Source: Pseudescherichia sp031987975 | GTDB taxonomy: Bacteria > Pseudomonadota > Gammaproteobacteria > Enterobacterales > Enterobacteriaceae | Assembly: GCF_031987975.1 (NCBI RefSeq) | Contig: NZ_DALZYX010000006.1 | Span: 1 to 64,000, forward strand | Length of the DNA stretch: 64,000 bases | Direction of reading: 5' to 3' | Shown: one piece after another, positions 22,734-31,139 of the stretch | Layout: the number at the start of each line of letters is the position of its first letter | How positions within the stretch are numbered: position 1 is the first letter of the stretch | Notes under the pieces: generated by a model | Told to the model about the DNA's origin: nothing | The model's input: the letters and a program-made list of their open reading frames with translations, nothing else | The model's database searches: none | Position numbers and translations under genes: made by a program

Positions 22734-23683
22734 TGCGCCAGTGGCCAAATCCCTTTATTGAACAACGCGCCGATCCCTTCATTCTACGTCACGGCGATAG
22801 GTACTACTTTATCGCCTCCGTGCCGGAGTACGATCGGCTGGAGATCCGCCGCGCCGCTACCCTTGAGGGACTACGCGACGCCGAGCCGGTGGTGGTATGG
22901 CGCAAACCGCAAACCGGCCCGATGAGCCAGCTGATCTGGGCACCCGAGCTGCACCAGATTGATGGGAAGTGGTACATCTATTTTGCCGCGACCCATACGC
23001 ACGATCTCGACGCGCTGAATATGTTCCAGCACCGCATGTTTGTGCTGGAGTGTGCCGATGCCGATCCCTTAACCGGGCGCTGGACGGAGAAGGGGCAGGT
23101 ACAGACGCCGTTTGATACCTTTGCACTGGATGCTACAACCTTCCGGCATCAGGGTAAGCAGTGGTATCTCTGGGCGCAGAAAGCGCCCGATATTCCCGGC
23201 AACTCAAACATCTACCTGGCGGAGCTGGAGAACCCGTGGACGCTGAAAGGCACCCCGGTGATGCTGAGCAAGCCGGAGTTTGAGTGGGAGTGTCGGGGTT
23301 TTCTGGTCAACGAGGGGCCAGCGGTGATAACCCACGGCGACCGGTTGTTTATCACCTACTCCGCCAGCGCCACCGATGAGAACTACTGCCTGGGGCTGCT
23401 GTGGATCGATATGCATGCCGATCCACTCCAGCCGGAGAACTGGCATAAATCACCGCAGCCGGTATTTACCACCAGCTATGACAACCGGCAGTTTGGTCCG
23501 GGCCATAACAGCTTTACCCGTACATCGGATGGTGAAGATGTGCTGGTTTATCATGCGCGTAACTACACCGAGATTGAGGGTGACCCGCTCTATGATCCGA
23601 ACCGTCATACCCGCCTGAAGCTAATCCAGTGGGATAAAGAGGGGATGCCAATTTTTGGCGTTCCGCCTGCGGATACTCAGTGA
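22733..23683 (+). CDS. Glycoside hydrolase family 43 enzyme (xylosidase/arabinofuranosidase-type), cytosolic
   Basis: A 316-residue five-bladed propeller hydrolase. There is no signal peptide, so it should act on sugars brought in by the coupled transporter. The family's three acidic residues are visible: Asp14 (RADPFILRHGDRYYF), Asp133 (TFALDATTF) and Glu194 (NEGPAV). Substrate is most likely beta-xylosides or alpha-L-arabinosides, which cannot be separated by eye. The start overlaps the transporter stop by one base. The gene pair lies between aroP and ampE, where E. coli K-12 has no such genes, and no sugar-specific regulator is encoded beside it. Confidence 0.88.
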   Translation: MRQWPNPFIEQRADPFILRHGDRYYFIASVPEYDRLEIRRAATLEGLRDAEPVVVWRKPQTGPMSQLIWAPELHQIDGKWYIYFAATHTHDLDALNMFQHRMFVLECADADPLTGRWTEKGQVQTPFDTFALDATTFRHQGKQWYLWAQKAPDIPGNSNIYLAELENPWTLKGTPVMLSKPEFEWECRGFLVNEGPAVITHGDRLFITYSASATDENYCLGLLWIDMHADPLQPENWHKSPQPVFTTSYDNRQFGPGHNSFTRTSDGEDVLVYHARNYTEIEGDPLYDPNRHTRLKLIQWDKEGMPIFGVPPADTQ

Positions 23684-23688
23684 GAGCC

Positions 23689-23714
23689 GCCCGGCAAGCG
23701 CAGCGCCGCCGGGC
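23689..23714. repeat. REP-like palindrome between the GH43 gene and ampE
   Basis: GCCCGGC (23689-23695) and GCCGGGC (23708-23714) form a GC-rich imperfect hairpin in the 38-bp gap between convergent genes. The sequence resembles the second half of enterobacterial REP elements and could also stop transcription from either side. Confidence 0.55.
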
Positions 23715-23721
23715 ATTAAAT

Positions 23722-24576
23722 CTACACCAACGTCCCGTAAATCGTCAGCAGCGCCACGACAACGACCACAGCAAACGAGGTCTTCTTCGCCATCGACACG
23801 GCGGCTTTGGGCGTTTCGACCTTATCGAGATGCGGCTCGCGGGCCAGCGAGAACTGGGCCAGCCGGGTGAGGACCTGATACTGTGAAGTACGCCAGTCGG
23901 TAAGCGAGGCAAACCAGGCGGGCAGCGCCTTTTCACCGTGCCCAATGAGCGCGTAAACAACCCCTACCAGCCGCACCGGGATCCAGTCCAGCAGGTGCAG
24001 AATCGCGTCAATGCCGGACTGTAGCCGCGCATGCGGCGTCAGGTAGCGCGCCAGCCACGACTGCCAGGCGCGCAGGAAGGCGTAGCCCACCAGCAGCACC
24101 GGTCCCCATGCGCCGCCAACGACAAACCAGAACAGCGGAGCCAGGTAAAAGCGGAAGTTAATCCACAGCAATGCGTTTTGCAGCTCGCGCAGGTATTCAC
24201 GCTCGTCGCAGTCCGGCGGCACACCGTGGATCAGCGTCAGCTCGCTGGCCATGGTGTCCCGCGCGTGGCTGTCATTACGCGAGGCCGCCTTCAGGTAGGC
24301 ATGATAGTGCAGGCGAACCTTACCCGCGCCGATGCAGAGCAGGCCGAGCATAATCCATACCACCAGCAGCGGCACGTTAAAAAACAGCCCGTAGAGCGCA
24401 CGCAGCAGCAGAAAGGTCACCAGCATCGCCAGGGCGGTCATCAGCAGCGTGCGCAGCATTGAGAAGTGCTTAATCCGGCGGAACAGCACCTCAAGGCGGT
24501 GATCCAGATGCCAGTGCTCGCCTAGCTTAAACAGCCGTTCGGCGATCAGTACCAGCAGCATCGTGAATAGCGTCAT
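23722..24576 (-). CDS. ampE: AmpE, inner-membrane protein of the ampDE operon
   Basis: A 284-residue membrane protein with about four hydrophobic segments (MTLFTMLLVLIAERLF at the start, LLMTALAMLVTFLLLRALYG, APLFWFVVGGAWGPVLLVGYAFL, and VVVVVALLTIYGTL at the end). It is the partner of AmpD in the ampDE operon, linked to peptidoglycan-recycling signals and induction of AmpC beta-lactamase. Its own biochemical role is not settled. The start overlaps the ampD stop by four bases (ATGA), showing coupling. Confidence 0.95.
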   Translation of the reverse strand: MTLFTMLLVLIAERLFKLGEHWHLDHRLEVLFRRIKHFSMLRTLLMTALAMLVTFLLLRALYGLFFNVPLLVVWIMLGLLCIGAGKVRLHYHAYLKAASRNDSHARDTMASELTLIHGVPPDCDEREYLRELQNALLWINFRFYLAPLFWFVVGGAWGPVLLVGYAFLRAWQSWLARYLTPHARLQSGIDAILHLLDWIPVRLVGVVYALIGHGEKALPAWFASLTDWRTSQYQVLTRLAQFSLAREPHLDKVETPKAAVSMAKKTSFAVVVVVALLTIYGTLV

Positions 24577-25136
24577 GTCATCTCCTTATCTGACGAGAGG
24601 GCAACCAGAGCGCGGAACTTCGCCCAGTCAAAGGCCGGGCCGGGATCTGTTTTACGCTCGGGGGCAACGTTGCTGTGTCCGGTCATATTGTCAGCAATGG
24701 CGGGATAAAGCGCAACCAGCGCCCGGGTAATCGCCGCCAGCTGTTGATACTGCGTTTCGTTATAGGGCAGCGTGTCCGTCCCTTCAAGCTCGATACCGAT
24801 GGAGAAATCGTTGCAGCGTTCACGTCCACAGTAGCTGGAAACACCCGCGTGCCAGGCGCGCTTATCAAAAGGTACATACTGAACAATTTCGCCGTCGCGG
24901 CGGATCAGGCAGTGCGCAGAGACGCGCAGGTGGGCAATCTCGGCAAAGAAGGGATGCGCGGTAGCATCCAGCGTGCCCGTAAACAGGGCGTCAATCCATG
25001 GCCCGCCAAACTCACCGGGAGGCAGGCTAATATTATGCACCACCAGCAGGGAGGGACACTCATCATCCGGGCGACAGTCATAGTGCGGGGAGCGGACCTG
25101 CCGCGCACCGACCAGCCAGCCCTCGTTTAACTGCAT
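24573..25136 (-). CDS. ampD: 1,6-anhydro-N-acetylmuramyl-L-alanine amidase AmpD
   Basis: Cytosolic zinc amidase that splits the stem peptide from anhydro-muropeptides during wall recycling. Loss raises the inducers of AmpC. The 187-residue protein has the amidase_2 fold, with zinc ligands His34 (LVVHNIS) and the HSNVAPERKTDPGP segment that holds the second His and the Asp, plus the catalytic Lys. The E. coli start MLLEEGWLVGARR corresponds to MQLNEGWLVGARQ at 25136, which has a GAGGAGATCC site. An ATG 54 bp upstream adds family-foreign residues and is rejected. nadC is divergent, 88 bp away. Confidence 0.96.
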   Translation of the reverse strand: MQLNEGWLVGARQVRSPHYDCRPDDECPSLLVVHNISLPPGEFGGPWIDALFTGTLDATAHPFFAEIAHLRVSAHCLIRRDGEIVQYVPFDKRAWHAGVSSYCGRERCNDFSIGIELEGTDTLPYNETQYQQLAAITRALVALYPAIADNMTGHSNVAPERKTDPGPAFDWAKFRALVALSSDKEMT

Positions 25137-25224
25137 ACGGGATCTCCTCAAGTATGGCTCTAATACTCGCTTCAGAGTAGCATGTTTCAATCTTCTGATT
25201 CGTTACCCTTTTTGGAGTTTTATC

Positions 25225-26118
25225 ATGCCGCCTCGCCGTTACAACCCCGATAGCCGTCGTGATGCGCTGCTGGAACGTATAAATCTGGATATCCCCGCCG
25301 CCGTGGCGCAGGCCCTGCGCGAAGACCTGGGCGGCGAGGTGGACGCGAACAACGATATTACCGCTCAGCTGCTGGCGGAGGATACGCGCTCTCATGCGGT
25401 GGTGATCACCCGTGAGGATGGCGTCTTCTGCGGCAAACGCTGGGTGGAAGAGGTCTTTATTCAGCTCGCAGGTGACGATGTGCAGATCCAGTGGCACGTT
25501 GCCGATGGGGAGAGCGTCACCGCCAATCAGCCGCTGTTTGAGCTGGACGGAGCCTCACGCGTACTGCTCACCGGTGAGCGCACGGCGCTGAACTTTGTGC
25601 AGACCCTCTCCGGCGTAGCGAGCGAAGTTCGCCGCTACGTAGATCTGCTCGCGGGCACCAAAACCCAGCTGCTGGACACGCGTAAAACCCTGCCCGGCCT
25701 GCGTACCGCCCTGAAGTATGCGGTGCTGTGCGGCGGCGGGGCCAACCACCGCCTCGGTCTCTCCGACGCGTTTCTGATCAAAGAGAACCACATTATCGCC
25801 TCCGGCTCGGTGCGTCAGGCGGTAGAGAAAGCCTTCTGGCTGCACCCTGACGTGCCGGTGGAGGTGGAAGTCGAGACGCTCACAGAGCTGGAAGAGGCGC
25901 TGAAGGCCGGGGCCGATATCATCATGTTGGATAACTTTACCACCGAGCAGATGCGCGAGGCGGTACGGATCACCAACGGTCAGGCGCGGCTGGAGGTCTC
26001 CGGCAACGTCACCTTTGAGACGATTCGCGAGTTTGCTGAAACCGGGGTGGACTATATTTCGGTAGGCGCGCTGACCAAGCACGTGCGCGCGCTCGATCTC
26101 TCGATGCGTTTCCGTTAG
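25225..26118 (+). CDS. nadC: Quinolinate phosphoribosyltransferase NadC
   Basis: Converts quinolinate and PRPP to nicotinate mononucleotide in de novo NAD synthesis, with decarboxylation. The 297-residue type II phosphoribosyltransferase equals E. coli NadC in length. It shows TRKTLPGLRTALKYAVLCGGGANHR (substrate-binding loop), the SDAFLIKENHI segment, EVEVETLTELEEAL and the LEVSGNVT/YISVGALTKH barrel strands. A TTGGAG ribosome site precedes the ATG. Its promoter lies in the short gap shared with ampD. Confidence 0.97.
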   Translation: MPPRRYNPDSRRDALLERINLDIPAAVAQALREDLGGEVDANNDITAQLLAEDTRSHAVVITREDGVFCGKRWVEEVFIQLAGDDVQIQWHVADGESVTANQPLFELDGASRVLLTGERTALNFVQTLSGVASEVRRYVDLLAGTKTQLLDTRKTLPGLRTALKYAVLCGGGANHRLGLSDAFLIKENHIIASGSVRQAVEKAFWLHPDVPVEVEVETLTELEEALKAGADIIMLDNFTTEQMREAVRITNGQARLEVSGNVTFETIREFAETGVDYISVGALTKHVRALDLSMRFR

Positions 26119-26128
26119 TCCCGGTGAT

Positions 26129-26156
26129 GCCCCGGTAGCGATGTGCTAACCGGGGC
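26129..26156. repeat. GC-rich palindrome after nadC
   Basis: GCCCCGGT (26129-26136) and ACCGGGGC (26149-26156) form an 8-bp stem over a 12-base loop, 10 bp after the nadC stop. No T run follows. It may be a REP-type element or a weak terminator. Confidence 0.5.
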
Positions 26157-26305
26157 GACACGTTTCGCTCTCGCTCGCAAAATTCCTGCTTACCGCTGCA
26201 ACACTATTAAAAACTTAGGAAGCTGCCTTCCCGAACGCCATTTTGCCCCCTCGCCGTGTCTCTCTTCTACTGACACACTCCCCGGCATTAACCAGGGAGG
26301 AAGTA

Positions 26306-26755
26306 ATGAAACAGTCATTGGAAAAACAGCGGGGCTTTACCTTAATTGAGCTAATGGTGGTTATTGGCATTATTGCCATCCTCAGCGCCATCGGCATTCC
26401 CGCCTATCAGAACTATCTGCGCAAAGCGGCCCTTACCGACATGCTGCAAACCTTTATCCCTTACCGTACCGCCATTGAGCTGTGCGCCCTCGATCGCGGC
26501 GGCACGGAGAGCTGCGATGGCGGCAGCAGCGGTATTCCCGCTCCCACCACCACACGCTATGTTGCGGAAATGAGCGTCGAGAACGGCACGGTCACGTTGA
26601 CCGGACAGGAGAGCCTGACCGGGCTGAGCGTGACGCTGGTGCCGCAGTGGGACAACAGCAGCGGGATGAGCGGCTGGCAGCGTACCTGCGACGTGCAAAA
26701 CGACGCGGCATTTCAGCAGGCCTGCGAAGACGTTTTCCGCTTCGATTATCAATAA
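26306..26755 (+). CDS. ppdD: Type IV major prepilin PpdD
   Basis: Prepilin-like protein of 149 residues with a short positive leader and the peptidase signature QRG-FTLIELMVVIGIIAI. PilD-type cleavage would fall after Gly10, and Glu5 of the mature chain is present. The hydrophobic alpha-helix is followed by a globular part with two Cys pairs (ELCALDRGGTESC and TCDVQNDAAFQQAC). E. coli PpdD is about 146 residues and forms pili under special conditions or with a type II system. The gene is first of ppdD-hofB-hofC, with hofB 9 bp later. The longer upstream frame is rejected because only the ATG at 26306, after GGGAGGAAGTA, gives a prepilin leader. Confidence 0.95.
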   Translation: MKQSLEKQRGFTLIELMVVIGIIAILSAIGIPAYQNYLRKAALTDMLQTFIPYRTAIELCALDRGGTESCDGGSSGIPAPTTTRYVAEMSVENGTVTLTGQESLTGLSVTLVPQWDNSSGMSGWQRTCDVQNDAAFQQACEDVFRFDYQ

Positions 26756-26764
26756 GGGGGGAAT

Positions 26765-27976
26765 ATGGACATACCCGCATCGTTCGTCGCGCAAAGCCAT
26801 CTGCCTGCCATCAGCGAGGGGACTCCCTCCGTGGTGGAACTGCTTAACCAGACGCTCCAGCAGGCGCTGGCACAGCGGGCTTCCGACATCCACGTTGAGC
26901 CGGGAGAGAACCACTACCGTATCCGGCTGCGCATTGACGGCGTGCTGCACGCCCTCCCTCCGCTAACCCGGGAGAGCGCAAAGACGCTGACAGCACGCCT
27001 GAAGGTGCTGGGCAGCCTGGACATCGCCGAGCGGCGTCTGCCCCAGGACGGGCAGTTCACGGTTACGCTCTCCGGCAGGGCAATCTCGTTTCGCATCGCC
27101 ACGCTGCCCTGCCGCCATGGGGAGAAGATCGTCCTGCGTCTGCTGCACCAGGTGAACCAGCCGCTGGATCTCTGCGCGCTGGGCATGGGCACACGGCAGC
27201 TGGCCCAGTTTCAGGCGGCGCTCGCCAGGCCGCAGGGGCTGCTGCTGGTTACCGGGCCAACGGGCAGCGGCAAGACCGTGACGCTGTATAGCGCGCTGGC
27301 GGCGCGTAATCTTCCCGAGGTGAATATTTGCAGCGTAGAGGATCCTATTGAGATCCCGCTGGATGGGCTAAACCAGACGCAGATCAATCCCCGGGCCGGG
27401 CTGGACTTTCACAGCGTGCTGCGGGCGCTGCTGCGCCAGGATCCGGACATCATTATGGTCGGCGAAATCCGCGATGGTGAAACGGCCGAGATCGCCATCA
27501 AGGCCTCCCAGACTGGGCACCTGGTACTCTCTACCCTGCACACTAGCTCCACCAGCGAGGCGCTGGTCAGGATCGCGCAGATGGGGGTTGCACGCTGGAT
27601 GATCGCCTCTGCCCTCTCGCTGGTGGTCGCACAACGGCTGGTGCGTAAGCTCTGCCCGCACTGTCGCCGCCGACTGCCGGAGGAGCTTATCCTGCCGCAG
27701 GGTCTGTGGCCCCGCACTCTGCCCCACTGGCAGGCAGGCGGCTGCGAAGCGTGCTATCACGGCTTCTGCGGCAGAGTCGCGCTCTTTGAGGTACTCAGCA
27801 TCAACCCTGCCCTGCGTCAGGCCATCGCCAGCGGTGAGCCTGCGGAGAGCATTGAGCGGCAGGCTCGGCAGACGGGTATGACCACCCTGTTTGAACGCGG
27901 CTGTCTCGCCGTTGAGCGGGGGCTAACCACCCTGGAGGAGCTGCTGCGAGTGCTGGGAATGCCCAATGCAGGCTAA
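26765..27976 (+). CDS. hofB: Type IV pilus assembly ATPase HofB (GspE family), N-terminal domain missing
   Basis: Hexameric motor of pilus extension, 403 residues. It contains the GspE/PilB core: the ASDIHVEP motif, Walker A GPTGSGKT, Asp box EDPIEIP, Walker B-like GEIRDGETAEIA and a C-terminal zinc tetracysteine (CPHCRR and CEACYHGFCGR). By comparison E. coli HofB has about 461 residues, with an N-terminal domain of some 60 residues before the VELLNQTLQQAL segment. Here the chain runs from MDIPASF almost straight into it. No frameshift can restore it because the ppdD stop lies only 9 bp upstream. The ribosome site is AAGGGGGGAAT. Confidence 0.92.
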   Translation: MDIPASFVAQSHLPAISEGTPSVVELLNQTLQQALAQRASDIHVEPGENHYRIRLRIDGVLHALPPLTRESAKTLTARLKVLGSLDIAERRLPQDGQFTVTLSGRAISFRIATLPCRHGEKIVLRLLHQVNQPLDLCALGMGTRQLAQFQAALARPQGLLLVTGPTGSGKTVTLYSALAARNLPEVNICSVEDPIEIPLDGLNQTQINPRAGLDFHSVLRALLRQDPDIIMVGEIRDGETAEIAIKASQTGHLVLSTLHTSSTSEALVRIAQMGVARWMIASALSLVVAQRLVRKLCPHCRRRLPEELILPQGLWPRTLPHWQAGGCEACYHGFCGRVALFEVLSINPALRQAIASGEPAESIERQARQTGMTTLFERGCLAVERGLTTLEELLRVLGMPNAG

Positions 27977-29168
27977 ACGGCTCTGGCTCTGGCGCGGACT
28001 TGATGACGCAGGCCAGCGCTGCCATGGCGCACGCTGGGCTACTGACCGGCTGGCCGTCGCCGAAGCGCTGCAAACCGAGCAGATCTTTATCCTGACGCTC
28101 AGGCGCAGCACGGTCCGAACGGCGGCCTGGTGCGGGACGCACCGCTGCGAGGTGATGCGCCAGCTGGCAACGCTGCTCAAGGCAGGCCTGACCCTGCCCG
28201 ATGCGCTGCTGATGCTCTCACGTCAGCATCCGGTACGGCAGTGGCAGGCGCTGCTGCAAAGCCTGGCGGAAGATTTGGCCCAGGGCACCGCGCTCTCAGC
28301 AGCCATGCGCCGCTGGCCTGCGGTGTTTCCGCCGATCTATATCGCCATGATCCACACCGGGGAGCTGACCGGCGCATTAGATGAGTGCTGTTTCCAGCTT
28401 GCCGCCCAGCAAAAAGCTGAGCTGCAGCTGGCGGGTAAGGTAAAAAAGGCGTTGCGCTACCCGCTGATTGTTCTCACGCTGGCCGTGGCAGTAACGCTGG
28501 CGATGATCCTGCTGGTGCTGCCCGAGTTCGCCGCCATCTACAGGACCTTCAATACGCCGCTGCCAGCACTCACGCGCGGGGTGATGGCGCTCGCGGGGAT
28601 TGTCACTCACACTGGTCCCTGGGCGCTCGCGGCCGTTCTCCTGCTTGCCGCAGGCGGATATACGCTGCGCAACTCCCTGCCATGGCTCCGCTACCGGCAG
28701 CGGCTGCTACTGAGCATCCCGGTCGTCGGTGGTCTGGTGCGTGGGCAGAAGCTCAGCCAGATATTTACCGTGCTGGCCCTCACCCAGCGGGCAGGCATTC
28801 CTTTCCTGCAGGGGCTGGAGAGCGTCGAATCAACCTTAACCTGCCCGTACTGGCGTGAAGCGATCCATTACATACATCAGGAGATAACCCAGGGAATGCC
28901 CGTCTGGGCGGCGCTGAAAAACAGCGGCGAGTTTAGCGCACTGTGCATCCAGCTGGTGCAGACCGGTGAGGCCTCCGGGGCGCTCGATACCATGCTCGAC
29001 AACCTTGCCCGTCACCATAGCGAACTGACGCAGCAGCAGGCAGATAGCCTGGCGACGCTGCTGGAGCCGCTGATGCTGGTGGTAACCGGGATAATTATCG
29101 GAACGCTGATCGTGGCGATGTATCTGCCGATTTTTCATCTGGGGGATGCGATGAGCGGAATGGGATAA
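27966..29168 (+). CDS. hofC: Type IV pilus inner-membrane platform protein HofC (GspF/PilC family)
   Basis: A 400-residue inner-membrane protein that anchors the pilus motor. It has two repeated cytoplasmic T2SSF domains (residues about 60-185 and 265-385), separated by membrane helices (YPLIVLTLAVAVTLAMILLVLP, then ALAAVLLLAAGGYTL), with a last helix MLVVTGIIIGTLIVAMYLPIF near the end. The short motifs QLATLLKAGLTLPDAL and TLTQRAGIPFLQGL are typical of the two repeats. It overlaps hofB by 11 bases. A GC-rich hairpin (29182-29205) without a T run separates it from convergent guaC. Confidence 0.94.
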   Translation: MQAKRLWLWRGLDDAGQRCHGARWATDRLAVAEALQTEQIFILTLRRSTVRTAAWCGTHRCEVMRQLATLLKAGLTLPDALLMLSRQHPVRQWQALLQSLAEDLAQGTALSAAMRRWPAVFPPIYIAMIHTGELTGALDECCFQLAAQQKAELQLAGKVKKALRYPLIVLTLAVAVTLAMILLVLPEFAAIYRTFNTPLPALTRGVMALAGIVTHTGPWALAAVLLLAAGGYTLRNSLPWLRYRQRLLLSIPVVGGLVRGQKLSQIFTVLALTQRAGIPFLQGLESVESTLTCPYWREAIHYIHQEITQGMPVWAALKNSGEFSALCIQLVQTGEASGALDTMLDNLARHHSELTQQQADSLATLLEPLMLVVTGIIIGTLIVAMYLPIFHLGDAMSGMG

Positions 29169-29181
29169 CGACAGGAGAGAA

Positions 29182-29205
29182 GCTGGCGCAGCGAACCGCG
29201 CCAGC
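29182..29205. terminator. Hairpin between convergent hofC and guaC
   Basis: GCTGGCGC (29182-29189) pairs with GCGCCAGC (29198-29205) over an 8-base loop, in the 44-bp gap between convergent genes. T runs are lacking, so its stop activity is uncertain. Confidence 0.5.
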
Positions 29206-29212
29206 AGAGGCA

Positions 29213-30256
29213 TCAGAGGCTATTGAAAACGCGGTTTTCCTGCTCGGCGACGCGAATAAAGGTGGTGCGCTTGGTCAGCTCCTTCAGGCGGGAAGCCCCC
29301 ACGTAGGTGCAGGCTGAACGCAGGCCGCCAAGGATATCGCGGGCGGTGTTTTCAACCGGGCCACGCAGAGCCAGCTTAACGGTTTTACCTTCCGCAGCGC
29401 GGTAGCCCGCAACGCCGCCAACGTGGCGATTCATCGCTGACTCGGAACTCATGCCGTAGAAGAGCATGAATTTTTCACCGTTCTCATCGACTACGGTGCC
29501 GCCGCTCTCTTCGTGACCGGCCAGCATACCGCCCAGCATCACGAAGTCTGCGCCGCCGCCGAAGGCTTTAGCTACGTCACCCGGTACGGTGCAGCCGCCG
29601 TCGCTAACGATCTGGCCGCCGAGACCGTGGGCCGCATCGGCACACTCGATCACCGCAGAGAGCTGCGGATAGCCGACGCCGGTTTTCACGCGGGTGGTGC
29701 AGACGGAGCCTGGGCCGATGCCGACCTTAACGATATCCGCCCCGGCGAGGATTAGCTCTTCGCACATTTCGCCCGTCACTACGTTACCGGCGCAGATGGT
29801 TTTCGTCGGCCAGGCCGCGCGCGCTTTGGCCACGAACTGCACGAAGTGCTCGGAGTAACCATTGGCAACGTCAATACAGATAAAGCTCAGCGCCGGGCTG
29901 GCGTCGAGGATCTGTTTAGTCTTTTCAAAGTCGGCGTCGGAGGTGCCGGTGGAAACCATTACGTGTTTCAGCACGTCTGCGGACTCTGCGGCAACAAAGG
30001 CTTTCCACTCTTCGACGGAGTAGTGCTTATGCACGGCGGTCAGGATGTCGAACGACGCCAGCGCTTTCGCCATCGCGAAGGTGCCTACGGTATCCATGTT
30101 CGCTGCGATAACAGGAACGCCAGACCAGGTCATGCCAGAGTGCTTAAAGGTATATTCGCGTTCCAGCTGGACATCAGAACGACTTTTGAGGGTAGAGCGC
30201 TTAGGGCGGATAAGAACGTCTTTAAAGCCTAATTTCAGATCTTCTTCAATACGCAT
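29213..30256 (-). CDS. guaC: GMP reductase GuaC
   Basis: NADPH-dependent deamination of GMP to IMP, part of purine salvage in the cytosol. At 347 residues it equals E. coli GuaC. It is an IMPDH-fold barrel with the catalytic Cys in GPGSVCTTR (residues about 181-189), the VSDGGCTVPGDVAKAFGGGADFVMLGGML phosphate-binding part, and an FYGMSSESAMNRH flap. The start MRIEEDLKLGFKD at 30256 is chosen over an ATG 75 bp upstream whose extra residues match no family member. The gene diverges from coaE across about 260 bp. Confidence 0.97.
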   Translation of the reverse strand: MRIEEDLKLGFKDVLIRPKRSTLKSRSDVQLEREYTFKHSGMTWSGVPVIAANMDTVGTFAMAKALASFDILTAVHKHYSVEEWKAFVAAESADVLKHVMVSTGTSDADFEKTKQILDASPALSFICIDVANGYSEHFVQFVAKARAAWPTKTICAGNVVTGEMCEELILAGADIVKVGIGPGSVCTTRVKTGVGYPQLSAVIECADAAHGLGGQIVSDGGCTVPGDVAKAFGGGADFVMLGGMLAGHEESGGTVVDENGEKFMLFYGMSSESAMNRHVGGVAGYRAAEGKTVKLALRGPVENTARDILGGLRSACTYVGASRLKELTKRTTFIRVAEQENRVFNSL

Positions 30257-30518
30257 GAACGGATTCCTGGGGTTAATGGCGACTAACGCATACGAGCTAA
30301 CACACAACTCCAGTGACGCTATCATACGCACTAAATAGGACTCCGCAAGACTGCGAAATTCTCTTTTTTTACGCTACAATCCTATAAATTTACCTGCCGA
30401 ATGGGCAGAGTCCGGATTATTGAGCATTTCGTTTTCCGTACAAATTATAACCTTTTGATTTTTGAAATAAATAGATCAAAAGATCGTGAGCTGGCAGAGC
30501 AGTCTGGGATTTTGCGTT

Positions 30519-31139
30519 ATGGGGTATACGGTCGCCTTAACCGGGGGAATCGGCAGCGGAAAGAGTACGGTTGCCAATCAATTCCTGAAAAATGGGGTTA
30601 GCGTCGTTGATGCTGATGTCATCGCCCGCCAGGTGGTTGAGCCTGGCGCTCCTGCCCTACGCGCAATTGCGGCCCATTTTGGACCTGAGATTCTCCAGCC
30701 GGACGGCACGCTCAACCGCCGCCTGCTGCGGGAACGCATTTTTGCCTCACCAGACGATAAGCGCTGGCTTAATGCACTACTCCACCCCCTGATCCACGAA
30801 GAGACCCAGCGGCAAATTGCTGAAGCCACATCGCCTTATGTGCTGTGGGTGGTGCCCTTGCTGGTGGAGAACCAGCTGCACACCAAAGCCGATCGGGTAC
30901 TGGTGGTTGACGTCTCCCCGGAGACACAGATTTCCCGCACGATGGAGCGAGATGGCGTCACGCGTGAGCACGCCGAGCATATTCTTGCTGCTCAGGCCAC
31001 GCGAGAAGCACGCCTTGCCGTCGCGGATGATGTTATTAACAATAATGGCGCACCAGATGCCGTTGCATCGGATGTTGCCCGCCTGCATGAGGCGTACCTA
31101 CGCTACGCTTCCCAGGTCGTATCACAGGAAAAACCGTAA
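30519..31139 (+). CDS. coaE: Dephospho-CoA kinase CoaE
   Basis: Last step of coenzyme A synthesis, phosphorylating dephospho-CoA at the ribose 3'-hydroxyl. The 206-residue P-loop kinase has Walker A GGIGSGKST at residues 9-17 and a DADVIARQVV motif. WVVPLLVENQL and the DVSPETQISRTMERDG lid lie further on. Length and start (MGYTVALTGG) equal E. coli CoaE. A more upstream ATG-like start at 30486 is rejected on length. Its stop overlaps the zapD start by one base (TAATG). Confidence 0.97.
   Translation: MGYTVALTGGIGSGKSTVANQFLKNGVSVVDADVIARQVVEPGAPALRAIAAHFGPEILQPDGTLNRRLLRERIFASPDDKRWLNALLHPLIHEETQRQIAEATSPYVLWVVPLLVENQLHTKADRVLVVDVSPETQISRTMERDGVTREHAEHILAAQATREARLAVADDVINNNGAPDAVASDVARLHEAYLRYASQVVSQEKP

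Noticed and set aside
30401..30601. A 66-codon frame overlapping the start of coaE
   Set aside because: It overlaps coaE in another frame and has no homology. The gap to guaC is regulatory.
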